Assembly (NCBI GenBank): GCA_045593985.1
Contig: JAZNXR010000014.1
Span: forward strand, 1-23,477
Source of the DNA: Colimorpha_A sp045593985
GTDB lineage: Bacteria > Bacillota > Clostridia > Oscillospirales > CAG-272
DNA length: 23,477 nt
Direction of reading: 5' to 3'
Shown: positions 16,706 to 23,477 of the stretch, in pieces
How positions within the stretch are numbered: the first letter of the stretch is position 1
Layout of the letters: each line of letters starts with the position of its first letter
The notes under the pieces: generated by a model
Told to the model about the DNA's origin: nothing
Seen by the model: only the letters and a program-made list of their open reading frames with translations
The model's database searches: none
Translations under genes and position numbers: made by a program

Positions 16706-17332
16706 TTACAATAAGCCCAAAATAACACAAACACAAAAAAAGAACAGACTGATGCATACTAGTGATATAATGTATGATTTAGAAGATTTATTGATATCTT
16801 TTAAGTTTTGGTTAAGTACTTTTTCTGCTTTTGAATTGAGCGAATCTAACTTTGCGCTTGATGTTTTGATCAACTCACACGCATCATAAATGGCTTCACT
16901 TGGATACTCATCATGGTCAAGAATTGTTTGATATAATGTCCTTACAGCTGCAACAACATCCGATGCCGCGCCTGCAGCATCCAGGATGACCTTTGATTTG
17001 CTCTTCCCCGAAGCCTTATTGGAATCAAAGGTTGTAATGCTTTCCTTTTCAACGGATTGTATCAGGAAAACAAGTGACGAGTCCGGCATATGCGACGTAG
17101 CGTAAGATTTATACTCTTGATATTTAGTTTTGTCGCATTTTTCTATTAAAGCAAAAGCACTGCACACAAGATAACTAATTTGCTGTTCCGCAATCAAATA
17201 GTTTGCGTACGCCTCAATCGCTTCTTCAGCATTTTTCAACCTGCGTCTGGAAACCAACTCAATAACAGCCAAACATACCGTTAAAAATGTTGCAAATGCG
17301 CTAATGATCTCGGCAATTTCAATAATATTCAT
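16706..17332 (-). CDS. Unrecognised 208-residue protein with a membrane helix at each end
   Basis: I do not recognise this protein. It has a hydrophobic helix near the N-terminus (IAEIISAFATFLTVCLAVIE, about 5-25), then RRR, a mostly helical hydrophilic middle (about 28-183) with several cysteines and a Ser/Lys-rich stretch SNKASGKSKSK, and a C-terminal helix (SYIISLVCISLFFFCVCVIL, about 186-205) ending two residues later at GLL. The positive RRR after helix 1 and lysines before helix 2 suggest the middle faces the cytosol. Start ATG 17332 has GAGGG five bases upstream; an in-frame TTG at 17344 is less likely. It is visibly more AT-rich than its neighbours, has its own consensus promoter, and interrupts the series of hydrolase/regulator pairs, so it may be acquired DNA. 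No function is assigned. Confidence 0.75.
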   Translation of the reverse strand: MNIIEIAEIISAFATFLTVCLAVIELVSRRRLKNAEEAIEAYANYLIAEQQISYLVCSAFALIEKCDKTKYQEYKSYATSHMPDSSLVFLIQSVEKESITTFDSNKASGKSKSKVILDAAGAASDVVAAVRTLYQTILDHDEYPSEAIYDACELIKTSSAKLDSLNSKAEKVLNQNLKDINKSSKSYIISLVCISLFFFCVCVILGLL

Positions 17333-17432
17333 AATATCCCTCAAAATATATTAAACTAATTTCCAAACTTTATTTCGCGTATTCTCTTACTATTGTTGAA
17401 TCAAAATATTTTTCGTAAAAACGATAGGCTAC

Positions 17433-17461
17433 ATTGTAGCACAAAATCAATGTTTTGTCAA
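17433..17461 (-). promoter_or_regulatory. Near-consensus promoter of the 208-residue membrane protein gene
   Basis: Minus strand: -35 TTGACA (17461-17456), 17-base spacer, extended -10 TGCTACAAT with TACAAT at 17438-17433. The predicted start near 17426 leaves a leader of about 95 bases. This is among the strongest promoters in the window. Confidence 0.8.
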
Positions 17462-17749
17462 CAAAAGTCGATTTTTAGCGGTTATTACAAAAAATGTTTA
17501 CTATCAATTCTTGGAACGAATGATATATGAAATCGCCGAAAACGCATGAAGAAAATGAGTGATTCTATAGTATGACGAATAGCAATCTTTTGACGATAGG
17601 AAAACAATTCACCTTTCGGGTGGTGCTTTCCTGCGTTTTACAACATCGTTCCATGCGCAGCATCTACTAAAAGCACCGAAATTCAAATAGCCATTGAAAG
17701 CAAGGACCTATCGGCTGGTTTTTAACGATAACATTTTTTATCTGCAGCA
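17462..17749. other. Intergenic stretch without a recognisable gene
   Basis: I see no coding frame of note here; the longest plus-strand frames with an ATG are about a dozen codons. It holds an imperfect hairpin at 17598-17631 (AGGAAA pairing with TTTCCT outside, CACC-TTTCG-GGTG inside). That hairpin lacks a T-run and is not assigned. Confidence 0.4.
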
Positions 17750-17785
17750 AAAAAGAAACCACCCGATCGTGTGGTTTTTCTTTTT
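17750..17785 (-). terminator. Terminator of the GH172 gene
   Basis: A stem around ACCACCCGATCG with one mismatch (17763/17770) spans about 17754-17779. On the minus strand it is followed by TTTCTTTTTT, so it is well placed 30 bases after the GH172 stop at 17816. Its stem is almost the same as those at 13737-13762 and 23138-23163. Confidence 0.82.
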
Positions 17786-17815
17786 AAGTTATCTTGACAA
17801 AACAGGTGCAACAGA

Positions 17816-18871
17816 TTATATTATCTCCAGCTCGTCCTTGGTCGGGAACTCGGGATAAACGTCGTCAAGCGTGTCGGAGTACCAATACGCGACCGACGAA
17901 ATGTCGTCCTGAAGAGGCATATATCTCTGCTCGCTACGCCAACCGAGCGCCTGTATGGTTACTTTAAGGTCTTCCTTAAAATAGATCGGATCGGTAATAT
18001 GCCAACGGTACATATTGAAATAACGCTGTGACTTATAAAGCCCGTCGGTATGACCGACCTTATACATTCCGGCGTATGGCGTGGTGTACTCGACGTACTC
18101 GCCGTTTACGTCGAAGTTGTACGCGCCGCAGAAATAGTCCTCCGTGCCCGTTCCGCAGATGGTCGGGAACTCCTTATCGCCGTCGATATAGAACTTTATC
18201 TCACCTTCGCCCCACCAGCGGTTGCTCTTTACACCCCAATGCATATAGGTGCCGACATAGTGACCGTTACCCTTGATATTATCGAGAATAACGTACGGCT
18301 GCTTGTACGGAAGCGGATTTACGCGTCTGAACTGCGCATGGAAATAGAGCGTTTCGGGATCAAGCACCTTTTCTTCGAAGTCTACCTGATAGTATATCTG
18401 ACATTCGTCGGGCCCGATGTTTTCGACCTCAATTTTGAAGCTCTTGAAATAAGGCATCTCAAAATAGCAGTTGAGTCCCTTTCTCGGATTAACGCAAATT
18501 GCCAAGCTCGAAAGCTGACGGTATTCCATATAGTCGGCGTTGGCGAAGAAATCGGAGATCGGCGCTTCAACGGCGGGATTATCGTGTCCGTCGAAAAAGA
18601 TGCGGAGTATGAGCAGACGTCCTGCCTTTGCGCTGTCGGTCAGCCAGATGTGCTTTATAGCACCCTGCCCCTTTATATCGGCAAGAACAGTCTTCGTTCC
18701 CGGCTGAAGCATCAAAAATGGATTTACCTTCCAGCCCTGCCCAAGCTCGCGCGACGCAAGAGAGGCGCTTCCCTCTTTTGCCATTCCGCCCTCGCCCTTC
18801 TTGCCCGTTGGATTTTCGGGACAAACCGAAAAGGTGCGAATGTCTTTCTTGAGTGTGAGATTATTTAACAT
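17816..18871 (-). CDS. GH172 family protein (DUF2961), furanosidase type
   Basis: 351 residues matching the DUF2961/GH172 family. Landmarks are GQGAIKHIWLTD (about 68-79), SDFFAN, the conserved NPRKGLNCYFEMPYFKS (about 128-144), WWGEGEIKFYIDGD (about 219-232) and GTGTEDYFCGAYNF (about 240-253). Glutamates in the last two motifs (E222 or E224, and E244) are candidates for the catalytic pair. Characterised members cleave alpha-D-fructofuranosides or alpha-D-arabinofuranosides, including D-arabinan of mycobacterial cell walls. No signal peptide is visible, so it should be cytosolic. Start ATG 18871 has GGAGG eight bases upstream. It is divergent from an AraC regulator 106 bases away and ends at its own terminator. 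The exact substrate is not readable. Confidence 0.87.
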   Translation of the reverse strand: MLNNLTLKKDIRTFSVCPENPTGKKGEGGMAKEGSASLASRELGQGWKVNPFLMLQPGTKTVLADIKGQGAIKHIWLTDSAKAGRLLILRIFFDGHDNPAVEAPISDFFANADYMEYRQLSSLAICVNPRKGLNCYFEMPYFKSFKIEVENIGPDECQIYYQVDFEEKVLDPETLYFHAQFRRVNPLPYKQPYVILDNIKGNGHYVGTYMHWGVKSNRWWGEGEIKFYIDGDKEFPTICGTGTEDYFCGAYNFDVNGEYVEYTTPYAGMYKVGHTDGLYKSQRYFNMYRWHITDPIYFKEDLKVTIQALGWRSEQRYMPLQDDISSVAYWYSDTLDDVYPEFPTKDELEII

Positions 18872-18896
18872 TTATTGTACCTCCGCAATGTTTCTG

Positions 18897-18925
18897 TTGA
18901 AATTATAACGAATTTATGGTAAAAT
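18897..18925. promoter_or_regulatory. Interlocked promoters of the GH172 and second AraC genes
   Basis: Plus strand, for the regulator: TTGAAA (18897-18902), 17-base spacer, extended -10 TGGTAAAAT with TAAAAT at 18920-18925. Minus strand, for GH172: a clear -10 TATAAT (18907-18902) with no good -35, suggesting need for an activator. The plus -35 and minus -10 touch, so the two promoters probably exclude each other. Confidence 0.65.
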
Positions 18926-18977
18926 ATAAATGATAAATATTGCGCTTAATTTAACATTTCTTGACAGGAGGATTAAT

Positions 18978-19823
18978 ATGAACTTGTCATTAATCAATCC
19001 TTATATTCGTTTAGCAAGGGAGTCGAGAATTCCTGAAGGACATAATATTGCAAGGCGTGTAATTTACGATTACGAGCTTATATACCTTGAAACAGGAAGC
19101 TTTAGCCTTATTTACGATGATATTCCCTACTGCTGCAAAGCCGGGGATATCATTTTTATCCGCCCGGGAATACCGCACAGCTTTATAATTGACTCAGGAG
19201 AAATATCTCAGCCCCATATTCATTTTGATATTACACACCGCCCTCAAAGTGAAATAATACCGATATCCTTTAAGGACCATGACAAAATGTCTGACGTGGA
19301 GCGAGAATGGGTACATGAGGATTACTTTTCTTCGTTTGCTCGAACCCCGCTTATCAATATTCAAAGCAAGCCTGTTTTTTTAAGATCTTTTTATCAGATA
19401 GTTTCGGGAAATTCAAACAATATTCTGAAAAAATCATTGTTAATAGAATTGATTTCTTTTATAATAAACGATAATTATTCGGAATTGCTGCAAAGCGAGA
19501 AGCATTTAAACGTAGCTAATCAGATCAAGGATTATATCGATGCGGGAAACGGCATGGGAATGACGCTTGACGATTTTGCAAAAACCTTCTTTTACGACAA
19601 ATTTTATTTAGAAAGAAAATTCAAAGAAGCTTTTGGGTTGAATCTTATTGAATACCGAAACAAAAAACGAATGGAGCTTGCAAATCATCTCTTGCAACAC
19701 CATTCCGTATCCGAGGTCTCGGAATTGATAGGTTATCAGTCTATTTATGCATTTAGTCGAGCATATAAAAATTATTATGGATATGCGCCAAGTGAAAAGC
19801 GGGAGAACGGCCTTATTATTTAA
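18978..19823 (+). CDS. AraC-family transcriptional regulator (cupin plus double HTH), paired with GH172
   Basis: 281 residues. The N-terminal cupin shows YELIYLETGSFSLIYDDIPY and GDIIFIRPGIPHSF (about 34-71), with a conserved-looking HIHFD pattern afterwards. The C-terminal AraC domain (about 178-275) shows one helix-turn-helix around LDDFAKTFFYDKFYLERKF and a second around VSEVSELIGYQSIYAFSRAY, ending YGYAPSEKR. Start ATG 18978 has a perfect AGGAGG six to seven bases upstream; a frame start at 18930 does not. It is expected to sense a sugar and activate the divergent GH172 gene, whose promoter lacks a good -35 box. It is transcribed toward the GH92 gene and ends at the long hairpin at 19835-19882. 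Confidence 0.9.
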   Translation: MNLSLINPYIRLARESRIPEGHNIARRVIYDYELIYLETGSFSLIYDDIPYCCKAGDIIFIRPGIPHSFIIDSGEISQPHIHFDITHRPQSEIIPISFKDHDKMSDVEREWVHEDYFSSFARTPLINIQSKPVFLRSFYQIVSGNSNNILKKSLLIELISFIINDNYSELLQSEKHLNVANQIKDYIDAGNGMGMTLDDFAKTFFYDKFYLERKFKEAFGLNLIEYRNKKRMELANHLLQHHSVSEVSELIGYQSIYAFSRAYKNYYGYAPSEKRENGLII

Positions 19824-19834
19824 CAATTCCCATC

Positions 19835-19882
19835 TACCCAAAAAGAAGAAGCATCCATTCGGATGCTTCTTCTTTTTGGGTA
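19835..19882. terminator. Bidirectional terminator with a 22-bp perfect stem
   Basis: A perfect 22-bp inverted repeat (19835-19856 with 19861-19882) around the loop ATTC. The GC-rich top GCATCC/GGATGC sits on a lower stem whose 3' arm carries TTCTTCTTTTT on the plus strand. It lies between the convergent AraC gene (stop 19823) and GH92 gene (stop 19910). Confidence 0.8.
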
Positions 19883-19909
19883 CGGTGTCGCTCAATTAGT
19901 TTGGCACTC

Positions 19910-22072
19910 TTATCCTCTCGCCCAGTCAGACGGCTTGTCTCCCATTACGAAATGCAGCTCGCCGCCCTCGGCAATTTGCTTATGTGTAAGCTTGCAAGCA
20001 TTAAGAGGCTTGCCCTGCCAGGTTGCGGACTGAACATAGATGTTCTCGTCGTTTACGTTCTCACCCGTTATTATAAGGTCTCTGCCGTTACCTAAATGAA
20101 AAATTATCTCCTCCACTCTCGTGCCGTGGAGATAGTAATTCTCGGTAGTAGCATAGGGGAAGAATCCACACATAAGAAATACGTAATATGACGACATTCC
20201 CCCATTGTCCTCGTCACCCGGATAATCGTTTTCAAGAGAAAACCTTGAAACAACTCCGTCAATAACCTTTGCCGCCAGGTCGGGGCGTCGGATCTCATCA
20301 GTACAGAAGAGCCACGGAATGTGGAAAGACGGCTCGTTGGTGAAATTGAGATACCCCTCTTTTCCTTCGTCGTCATTATAGTAGTTTACGCTATGCTCGC
20401 ATGCCCAAAGAAGTCGTTCGATAAAGGTTTCGACTCCTCCCATAGTCTCAATTAGCCGTGGAACATCGTTATAGTTAACGTAGGAAGCATCCCAAGCCGT
20501 CATTTCGTAAAAGTGAGTATTATATCCGCCGTGAGGATCAAACCCAACGTCAAAGCTGCCGTCCCTGTTCGGATTCTGAGGGAATCCGTAAAAGCCCTCG
20601 CTCTCGGATTCTTTGTTCCACACGTTCAGCCAATTTGCAGAACGCGCCTCGTATTTTTCAAATTCCTTTTGCTTTCCCATTTTGCGTGACATGGTTGCCA
20701 CTGCCTTGTCGTTAAAGGCAAAGCCCATAGTGGCAGAGGCGGGCACGAGACGGTCGGTATACGGTACTCCGCTTGCCGTTTGTCTGTTATCGGTAGCAAA
20801 GCCTTTTTCTATATATTCGGCAGTACGCATTTGCTCTGCGCTGCGAAGAAGTACCGAGTAAATATCTTCCCAGCCGTATCTCTCTAAGGGGATCTCCTTG
20901 AGATAGGCATCAACAATCACGTTATCTACATCGTTGCCGCCCTGTCCCGCAACTCCCTCTTGTGCCGCCATATATTCGTCAGCAATCACGATTCCGTTGC
21001 CTATGCGCTCGTTTTCCTTTGCGCGATCAATCATAGACTCGATAATTGCCCCCATTTTCTTCGGATACAGCAAGGAATACATCGGGAATACCGTTTTCCA
21101 TGTATCCCAAATTGTGTGAAAATCATCCCATTTGCCATGATCGGCCATGCGGTTGCGCGGCTGGACATTCATATGGTACATTGCAGTGTAGAATCTACGG
21201 AGCAATACCGGATCATCGGTGCGAATATCAATAGCGCCGAGAATGCTTCGCCAGGCGTTTTTGGCATTTTCTTTAACTCTATTATAGTCAAAATCGGGGA
21301 TCTGCTCTGCAAGAAACTCTTTAGCCCGATCTGCGCTGACAAAGGAAATTGAAATCTTGACCTTGACAGTTGCGCCTTTGGCAAATTTTACATACGCGCC
21401 GAGCCTCTTTTCCTCGTCAATCGACTTGCGAGTGAGCCCTGACACCGAATAGATCTCATCGCCCTCAAAAATGCCGATTTCCTCGAAATCGGTATCAAAC
21501 TCCATGGCAAAATACATATCCCAGTCAAGCTCGTCCCAGTTGCCAAAGAATCTACCGCCGCCGTAAATGCTTTTCTTCTCGGCGTCAACGGTAAGAGAGC
21601 CTTTTTTCATGCTCGCATCGATATCCAACTTATGTGCGGCGTCAATCAAAAGGTAAGCGTCTTCGCCGTCCGGGTATTCAAATGAATAGATTGCAGCATT
21701 GTGCGCGGGCGTGACGCGGGCCGCAATGCCGTTTTCAAGCTCAACCTCATACTGATAACATTTTGCTTTTTCAGTGCGGTTTTTAGCAAACGAAGCCCTT
21801 TTTCTGTGATCAAGCTCGATTTCTCCTACCGTCGGAGCCAATAAAAAGTTTCCGTAGCATTTTGTTCCACCGGCTCCTGAGACGTACGCCTGTCCAAAGC
21901 CGACGATCGGCTGATTGCGTAAATATCCGCCACAGTCCTTTTCGAGCGTTTCGGGGCTTGGATGAATAGATCCCGAAGGTAATGTAGGTCCCGCCGAGGT
22001 GGCGCTGCCTACGCCGAACAGAGGATCGGCAAACTCGAGAAGATCTCTTTTTGTATTACGACCATTAATCAT
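19910..22072 (-). CDS. GH92 family glycoside hydrolase (alpha-mannosidase type)
   Basis: 720 residues, the usual size of a GH92 catalytic unit: an N-terminal beta-sandwich (about 1-270) and a C-terminal (alpha/alpha)6 barrel. Landmarks are DFHTIWDTWKTVFPMYSLL (about 317-335), HFYEMTAWDASY (about 520-531), TNEPSFHIPWLF (about 578-589) and DYPGDEDNGGMSSYYVF (about 616-632). By analogy with BT3990, E523 would be the catalytic acid and D620/D622 the base pair. GH92 enzymes are calcium-dependent inverting exo-alpha-mannosidases. Several normally conserved spots differ here (EMTAWDASY instead of EGNAWQYTW, EPSFH instead of EPSHH), so its linkage or substrate may differ. No signal peptide is visible. 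Start ATG 22072 has GGAG eight bases upstream. It is divergent from an AraC regulator. Confidence 0.87.
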   Translation of the reverse strand: MINGRNTKRDLLEFADPLFGVGSATSAGPTLPSGSIHPSPETLEKDCGGYLRNQPIVGFGQAYVSGAGGTKCYGNFLLAPTVGEIELDHRKRASFAKNRTEKAKCYQYEVELENGIAARVTPAHNAAIYSFEYPDGEDAYLLIDAAHKLDIDASMKKGSLTVDAEKKSIYGGGRFFGNWDELDWDMYFAMEFDTDFEEIGIFEGDEIYSVSGLTRKSIDEEKRLGAYVKFAKGATVKVKISISFVSADRAKEFLAEQIPDFDYNRVKENAKNAWRSILGAIDIRTDDPVLLRRFYTAMYHMNVQPRNRMADHGKWDDFHTIWDTWKTVFPMYSLLYPKKMGAIIESMIDRAKENERIGNGIVIADEYMAAQEGVAGQGGNDVDNVIVDAYLKEIPLERYGWEDIYSVLLRSAEQMRTAEYIEKGFATDNRQTASGVPYTDRLVPASATMGFAFNDKAVATMSRKMGKQKEFEKYEARSANWLNVWNKESESEGFYGFPQNPNRDGSFDVGFDPHGGYNTHFYEMTAWDASYVNYNDVPRLIETMGGVETFIERLLWACEHSVNYYNDDEGKEGYLNFTNEPSFHIPWLFCTDEIRRPDLAAKVIDGVVSRFSLENDYPGDEDNGGMSSYYVFLMCGFFPYATTENYYLHGTRVEEIIFHLGNGRDLIITGENVNDENIYVQSATWQGKPLNACKLTHKQIAEGGELHFVMGDKPSDWARG

Positions 22073-22103
22073 ATTGAATACTCCTTTTCATGATTCTATC
22101 AGC

Positions 22104-22132
22104 ATTATAACATCCGCATTCGTGATTGTTAA
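22104..22132 (-). promoter_or_regulatory. Promoter of the GH92 gene
   Basis: Minus strand: -35 TTAACA (22132-22127), 17-base spacer, extended -10 TGTTATAAT with TATAAT at 22109-22104. The predicted start near 22097 gives a short leader to ATG 22072. Confidence 0.72.
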
Positions 22133-22185
22133 TGCAAAATAATCTCATTTTTCGGTAAAATATTCGCATAAAATGCGGCTTTTTC

Positions 22186-22214
22186 TTGCAAAGTCAGTAA
22201 AAACATGATATCAT
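22186..22214 (+). promoter_or_regulatory. Promoter of the third AraC gene, with palindrome over the -10
   Basis: -35 TTGCAA (22186-22191), 17-base spacer, extended -10 TGATATCAT with TATCAT at 22209-22214. The 12-bp palindrome CATGATATCATG (22204-22215) covers the -10 region and could be an autoregulatory site. Confidence 0.62.
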
Positions 22215-22235
22215 GATCTCAAAGCGAGGTGAACG

Positions 22236-23066
22236 ATGATGCATAAGGAAACAACGCGTCCCCAATATTGGATTATAGATTCCAAGAAGGAGCTTCCCGA
22301 TATTATGGGCAAGACGACTGTCTCCACTCTGCATTACGGAGAAACGGTAGAGGTCAGCTTTGTCCGAGGGATAGAGGGGGAAACGTTTATCAACGGAAAA
22401 CGGTTTGAGTATGAAGAAAAGAACGTATTTTTTATCCCCCCGAAATATTTGCACACCTCAATCTATCGCAAGGGCGGAAGCGGTAAAGATGATATGGTTT
22501 GCGCCTTTCACATCAATATTGATGCCCTGGCGCTATTTATTGATGTTAAGAAAATTCTGTTGAAGGATAATCATCCTCTTTTCGAGCTTGCGTTTCGGTG
22601 CGACGACTTTGATATGCTTTGGGAGATGGCGCAGTCGATCCTTGACGAAAATCGACCGTTTGTTTCAAGAGTAGCCGACACGCTTCGCTTTTTTCAGATA
22701 ATCCTTGAGCAAAAAAAGAGCGATATTCCTGCAACGGAGTATAGCAAGGCAGCAATCGCAATGATGGAGTTCGTGGAAGAAAATTATGGAAAAAAGCTGA
22801 CCTTGCAGCATGCAGCGGAGCATTTTGGATACAGTAAGCAGCATTTTTGCAAATGGTGTAAAAGCGAGACCGGTGTATCATTCAATGAGTTTTTGAACGC
22901 GGTGCGCATTAATCATGCACGAAACCTTCTGACAGGCGGCTACTCCGTGGAGAAAACCGCCGAAAAATGCGGCTTTTCCGATCCGTCTTATTTCAGTAAG
23001 GTCTTTAAGAAATTTGTTGGAACATCCCCTAAAGCCTATTCTTTGTCTCCGACATATGGAGTTTAA
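22236..23066 (+). CDS. AraC-family transcriptional regulator (cupin plus double HTH), paired with GH92
   Basis: 276 residues. The N-terminal cupin-like domain includes VEVSFVRGIEGETFINGKRF and KNVFFIPPKYLHTS (about 35-72), then DDMVCAFHINIDALAL. The C-terminal AraC domain (about 170-270) has a first helix-turn-helix near LTLQHAAEHFGYSKQHFCKW and a second near SVEKTAEKCGFSDPSYFSKV, ending FKKFVGTSPKAY, the typical family signature. Start ATG 22236 has GAGGTG with a six-base gap; an ATG directly after it is also possible. It is divergent from the GH92 gene across 163 bases containing both promoters, so it probably controls that gene in response to a sugar (inference from arrangement). Terminator at 23138-23163. 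Confidence 0.9.
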   Translation: MMHKETTRPQYWIIDSKKELPDIMGKTTVSTLHYGETVEVSFVRGIEGETFINGKRFEYEEKNVFFIPPKYLHTSIYRKGGSGKDDMVCAFHINIDALALFIDVKKILLKDNHPLFELAFRCDDFDMLWEMAQSILDENRPFVSRVADTLRFFQIILEQKKSDIPATEYSKAAIAMMEFVEENYGKKLTLQHAAEHFGYSKQHFCKWCKSETGVSFNEFLNAVRINHARNLLTGGYSVEKTAEKCGFSDPSYFSKVFKKFVGTSPKAYSLSPTYGV

Positions 23067-23137
23067 AACCAAAATGTCCTTTCCTTGGTCTTTGTGCTCG
23101 GTTAAGGGAGAAATTGTTTACAAAGATTTTTTAAATA

Positions 23138-23165
23138 AAAAACCACCCGATTGGGTGGTTTTTCG
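23138..23165. terminator. Bidirectional terminator after the third AraC gene
   Basis: 11-bp stem AAAAACCACCC / GGGTGGTTTTT (23138-23148 with 23153-23163) around loop GATT. It lies between convergent genes ending at 23066 (plus) and 23223 (minus) and is the third copy of the shared terminator stem. Confidence 0.88.
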
Positions 23166-23222
23166 TTTGTGTAATAACCTGTTCGTTAATACAATGAACT
23201 GCCGAAAGCGAAAACGGGCATT

Positions 23223-23477
23223 TTATCCTTGTTTTCCCATAGGCTCAACGACGACTGATTCCGCTTCCTCTTCTGTAAGCCAGTGGACGGTTAGTGTGAA
23301 ATACTCAAATCCGCTACCGTCAGCGATCAGTCCCGGCAACTCATAGTGCATAGTAATAGTTTCGCCGGGGTGGAGTGATTTTGTTTCTTCATCCAATCTG
23401 ATAACAATCTCGTCAGAAGAAACGGAAAGCACGTCCAACGGATCAAATCCTCCGCAGCTTTCAAAAATTCTTCCGGG
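23223..23477 (-). CDS. C-terminal end of an unrecognised protein (partial, N-terminus outside window)
   Basis: The minus frame is open from the right edge to a TAA at 23223-23225, giving 84 C-terminal residues that end VVVEPMGKQG. The visible part is hydrophilic and rich in Glu, Ser and Val with alternating beta-strand-like segments (DVLSVSSDEIVIRLDEE, HPGETITMHYELPG, FEYFTLTVHWLTEEEAE), as in a small beta-sandwich or accessory domain. I do not recognise the family and assign no function. No start can be placed. It converges on the AraC gene across a terminator. Confidence 0.6.
   Translation of the reverse strand, partial: PGRIFESCGGFDPLDVLSVSSDEIVIRLDEETKSLHPGETITMHYELPGLIADGSGFEYFTLTVHWLTEEEAESVVVEPMGKQG

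Noticed and set aside
16647..16889. 80-codon plus-strand open frame
   Set aside because: It crosses the terminator-like inverted repeat and lies antisense to the 208-residue membrane protein gene; no ribosome binding site stands out.
17598..17631. Imperfect hairpin considered as a terminator or small RNA end
   Set aside because: It has a large internal loop and no T-run; no promoter was found just upstream in either direction.
18050..18868. 272-codon open frame on the plus strand
   Set aside because: It is antisense to the GH172 gene, which has the family motifs and a GGAGG site.
23014..23346. 110-codon plus-strand open frame at the right end
   Set aside because: It overlaps the AraC 3' end, runs through a strong terminator and lies antisense to the edge-crossing minus frame.
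1..23477. CRISPR arrays, tRNA or rRNA genes, insertion sequences
   Set aside because: Reading both strands showed no regularly spaced repeats, cloverleaf sequences, ribosomal RNA segments or transposase motifs.

Overview
The window reads as chromosomal DNA of a Gram-positive-type (Bacillota, probably Clostridia) bacterium of intermediate GC content. The basis is: strong AGGAGG-like ribosome binding sites, near-consensus sigma-A promoters (-35 / 17-nt spacer / TATAAT, several with an extended TGn -10), U-tailed hairpin terminators, and a YfhO/GtcA-type surface-glycosylation cassette typical of monoderm bacteria. This assignment is inference. No rRNA, tRNA, CRISPR array, integrase or transposase was seen.

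Left part (1-9788, minus strand): one tightly packed polysaccharide operon, read right to left from a promoter at 9760-9788. Order: GT4 glycosyltransferase, DegT/DnrJ aminotransferase (WbpE type), hexapeptide acetyltransferase (WbpD type), UDP-GlcNAc 6-dehydrogenase (WbpA type), a second GT4, Gfo/Idh/MocA oxidoreductase (WbpB type), a third GT4, a Wzy/O-antigen-ligase-like polymerase, and a Wzx-like flippase cut by the left edge. The four Wbp-type enzymes together would make a UDP-2,3-diacetamido-2,3-dideoxy-glucuronic acid. The glycosyltransferases would build it into a lipid-linked repeat, and the flippase and polymerase would export and polymerise that repeat. No initiating sugar-phosphate transferase or chain-length regulator lies in the window.

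Middle (9885-13764, plus strand, divergent): a three-gene operon of a YfhO-family membrane glycosyltransferase, a cytosolic polyprenyl-phosphate GT2 glycosyltransferase and a GtrA/GtcA flippase. This is the complete gene set of a three-component extracytoplasmic glycosylation system. It ends at a strong bidirectional terminator.

Right part (13822-23066): three successive modules, each a minus-strand glycoside hydrolase gene divergent from a plus-strand AraC-family regulator: GH127 (beta-L-arabinofuranosidase type)/AraC, GH172 (DUF2961)/AraC and GH92 (alpha-mannosidase type)/AraC. None of the three hydrolases has a visible signal peptide, so they should act on imported oligosaccharides. No transporter is present. 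The first module has a symmetric bidirectional promoter built around a shared palindromic -10 element. Between modules 1 and 2 sits an AT-rich gene for a 208-residue protein with a membrane segment at each end, under its own consensus promoter; its function is not recognised. Each convergent gene pair is separated by a hairpin terminator or terminator-like inverted repeat, and three of these share nearly the same stem sequence. The right edge cuts a minus-strand gene of unknown function.
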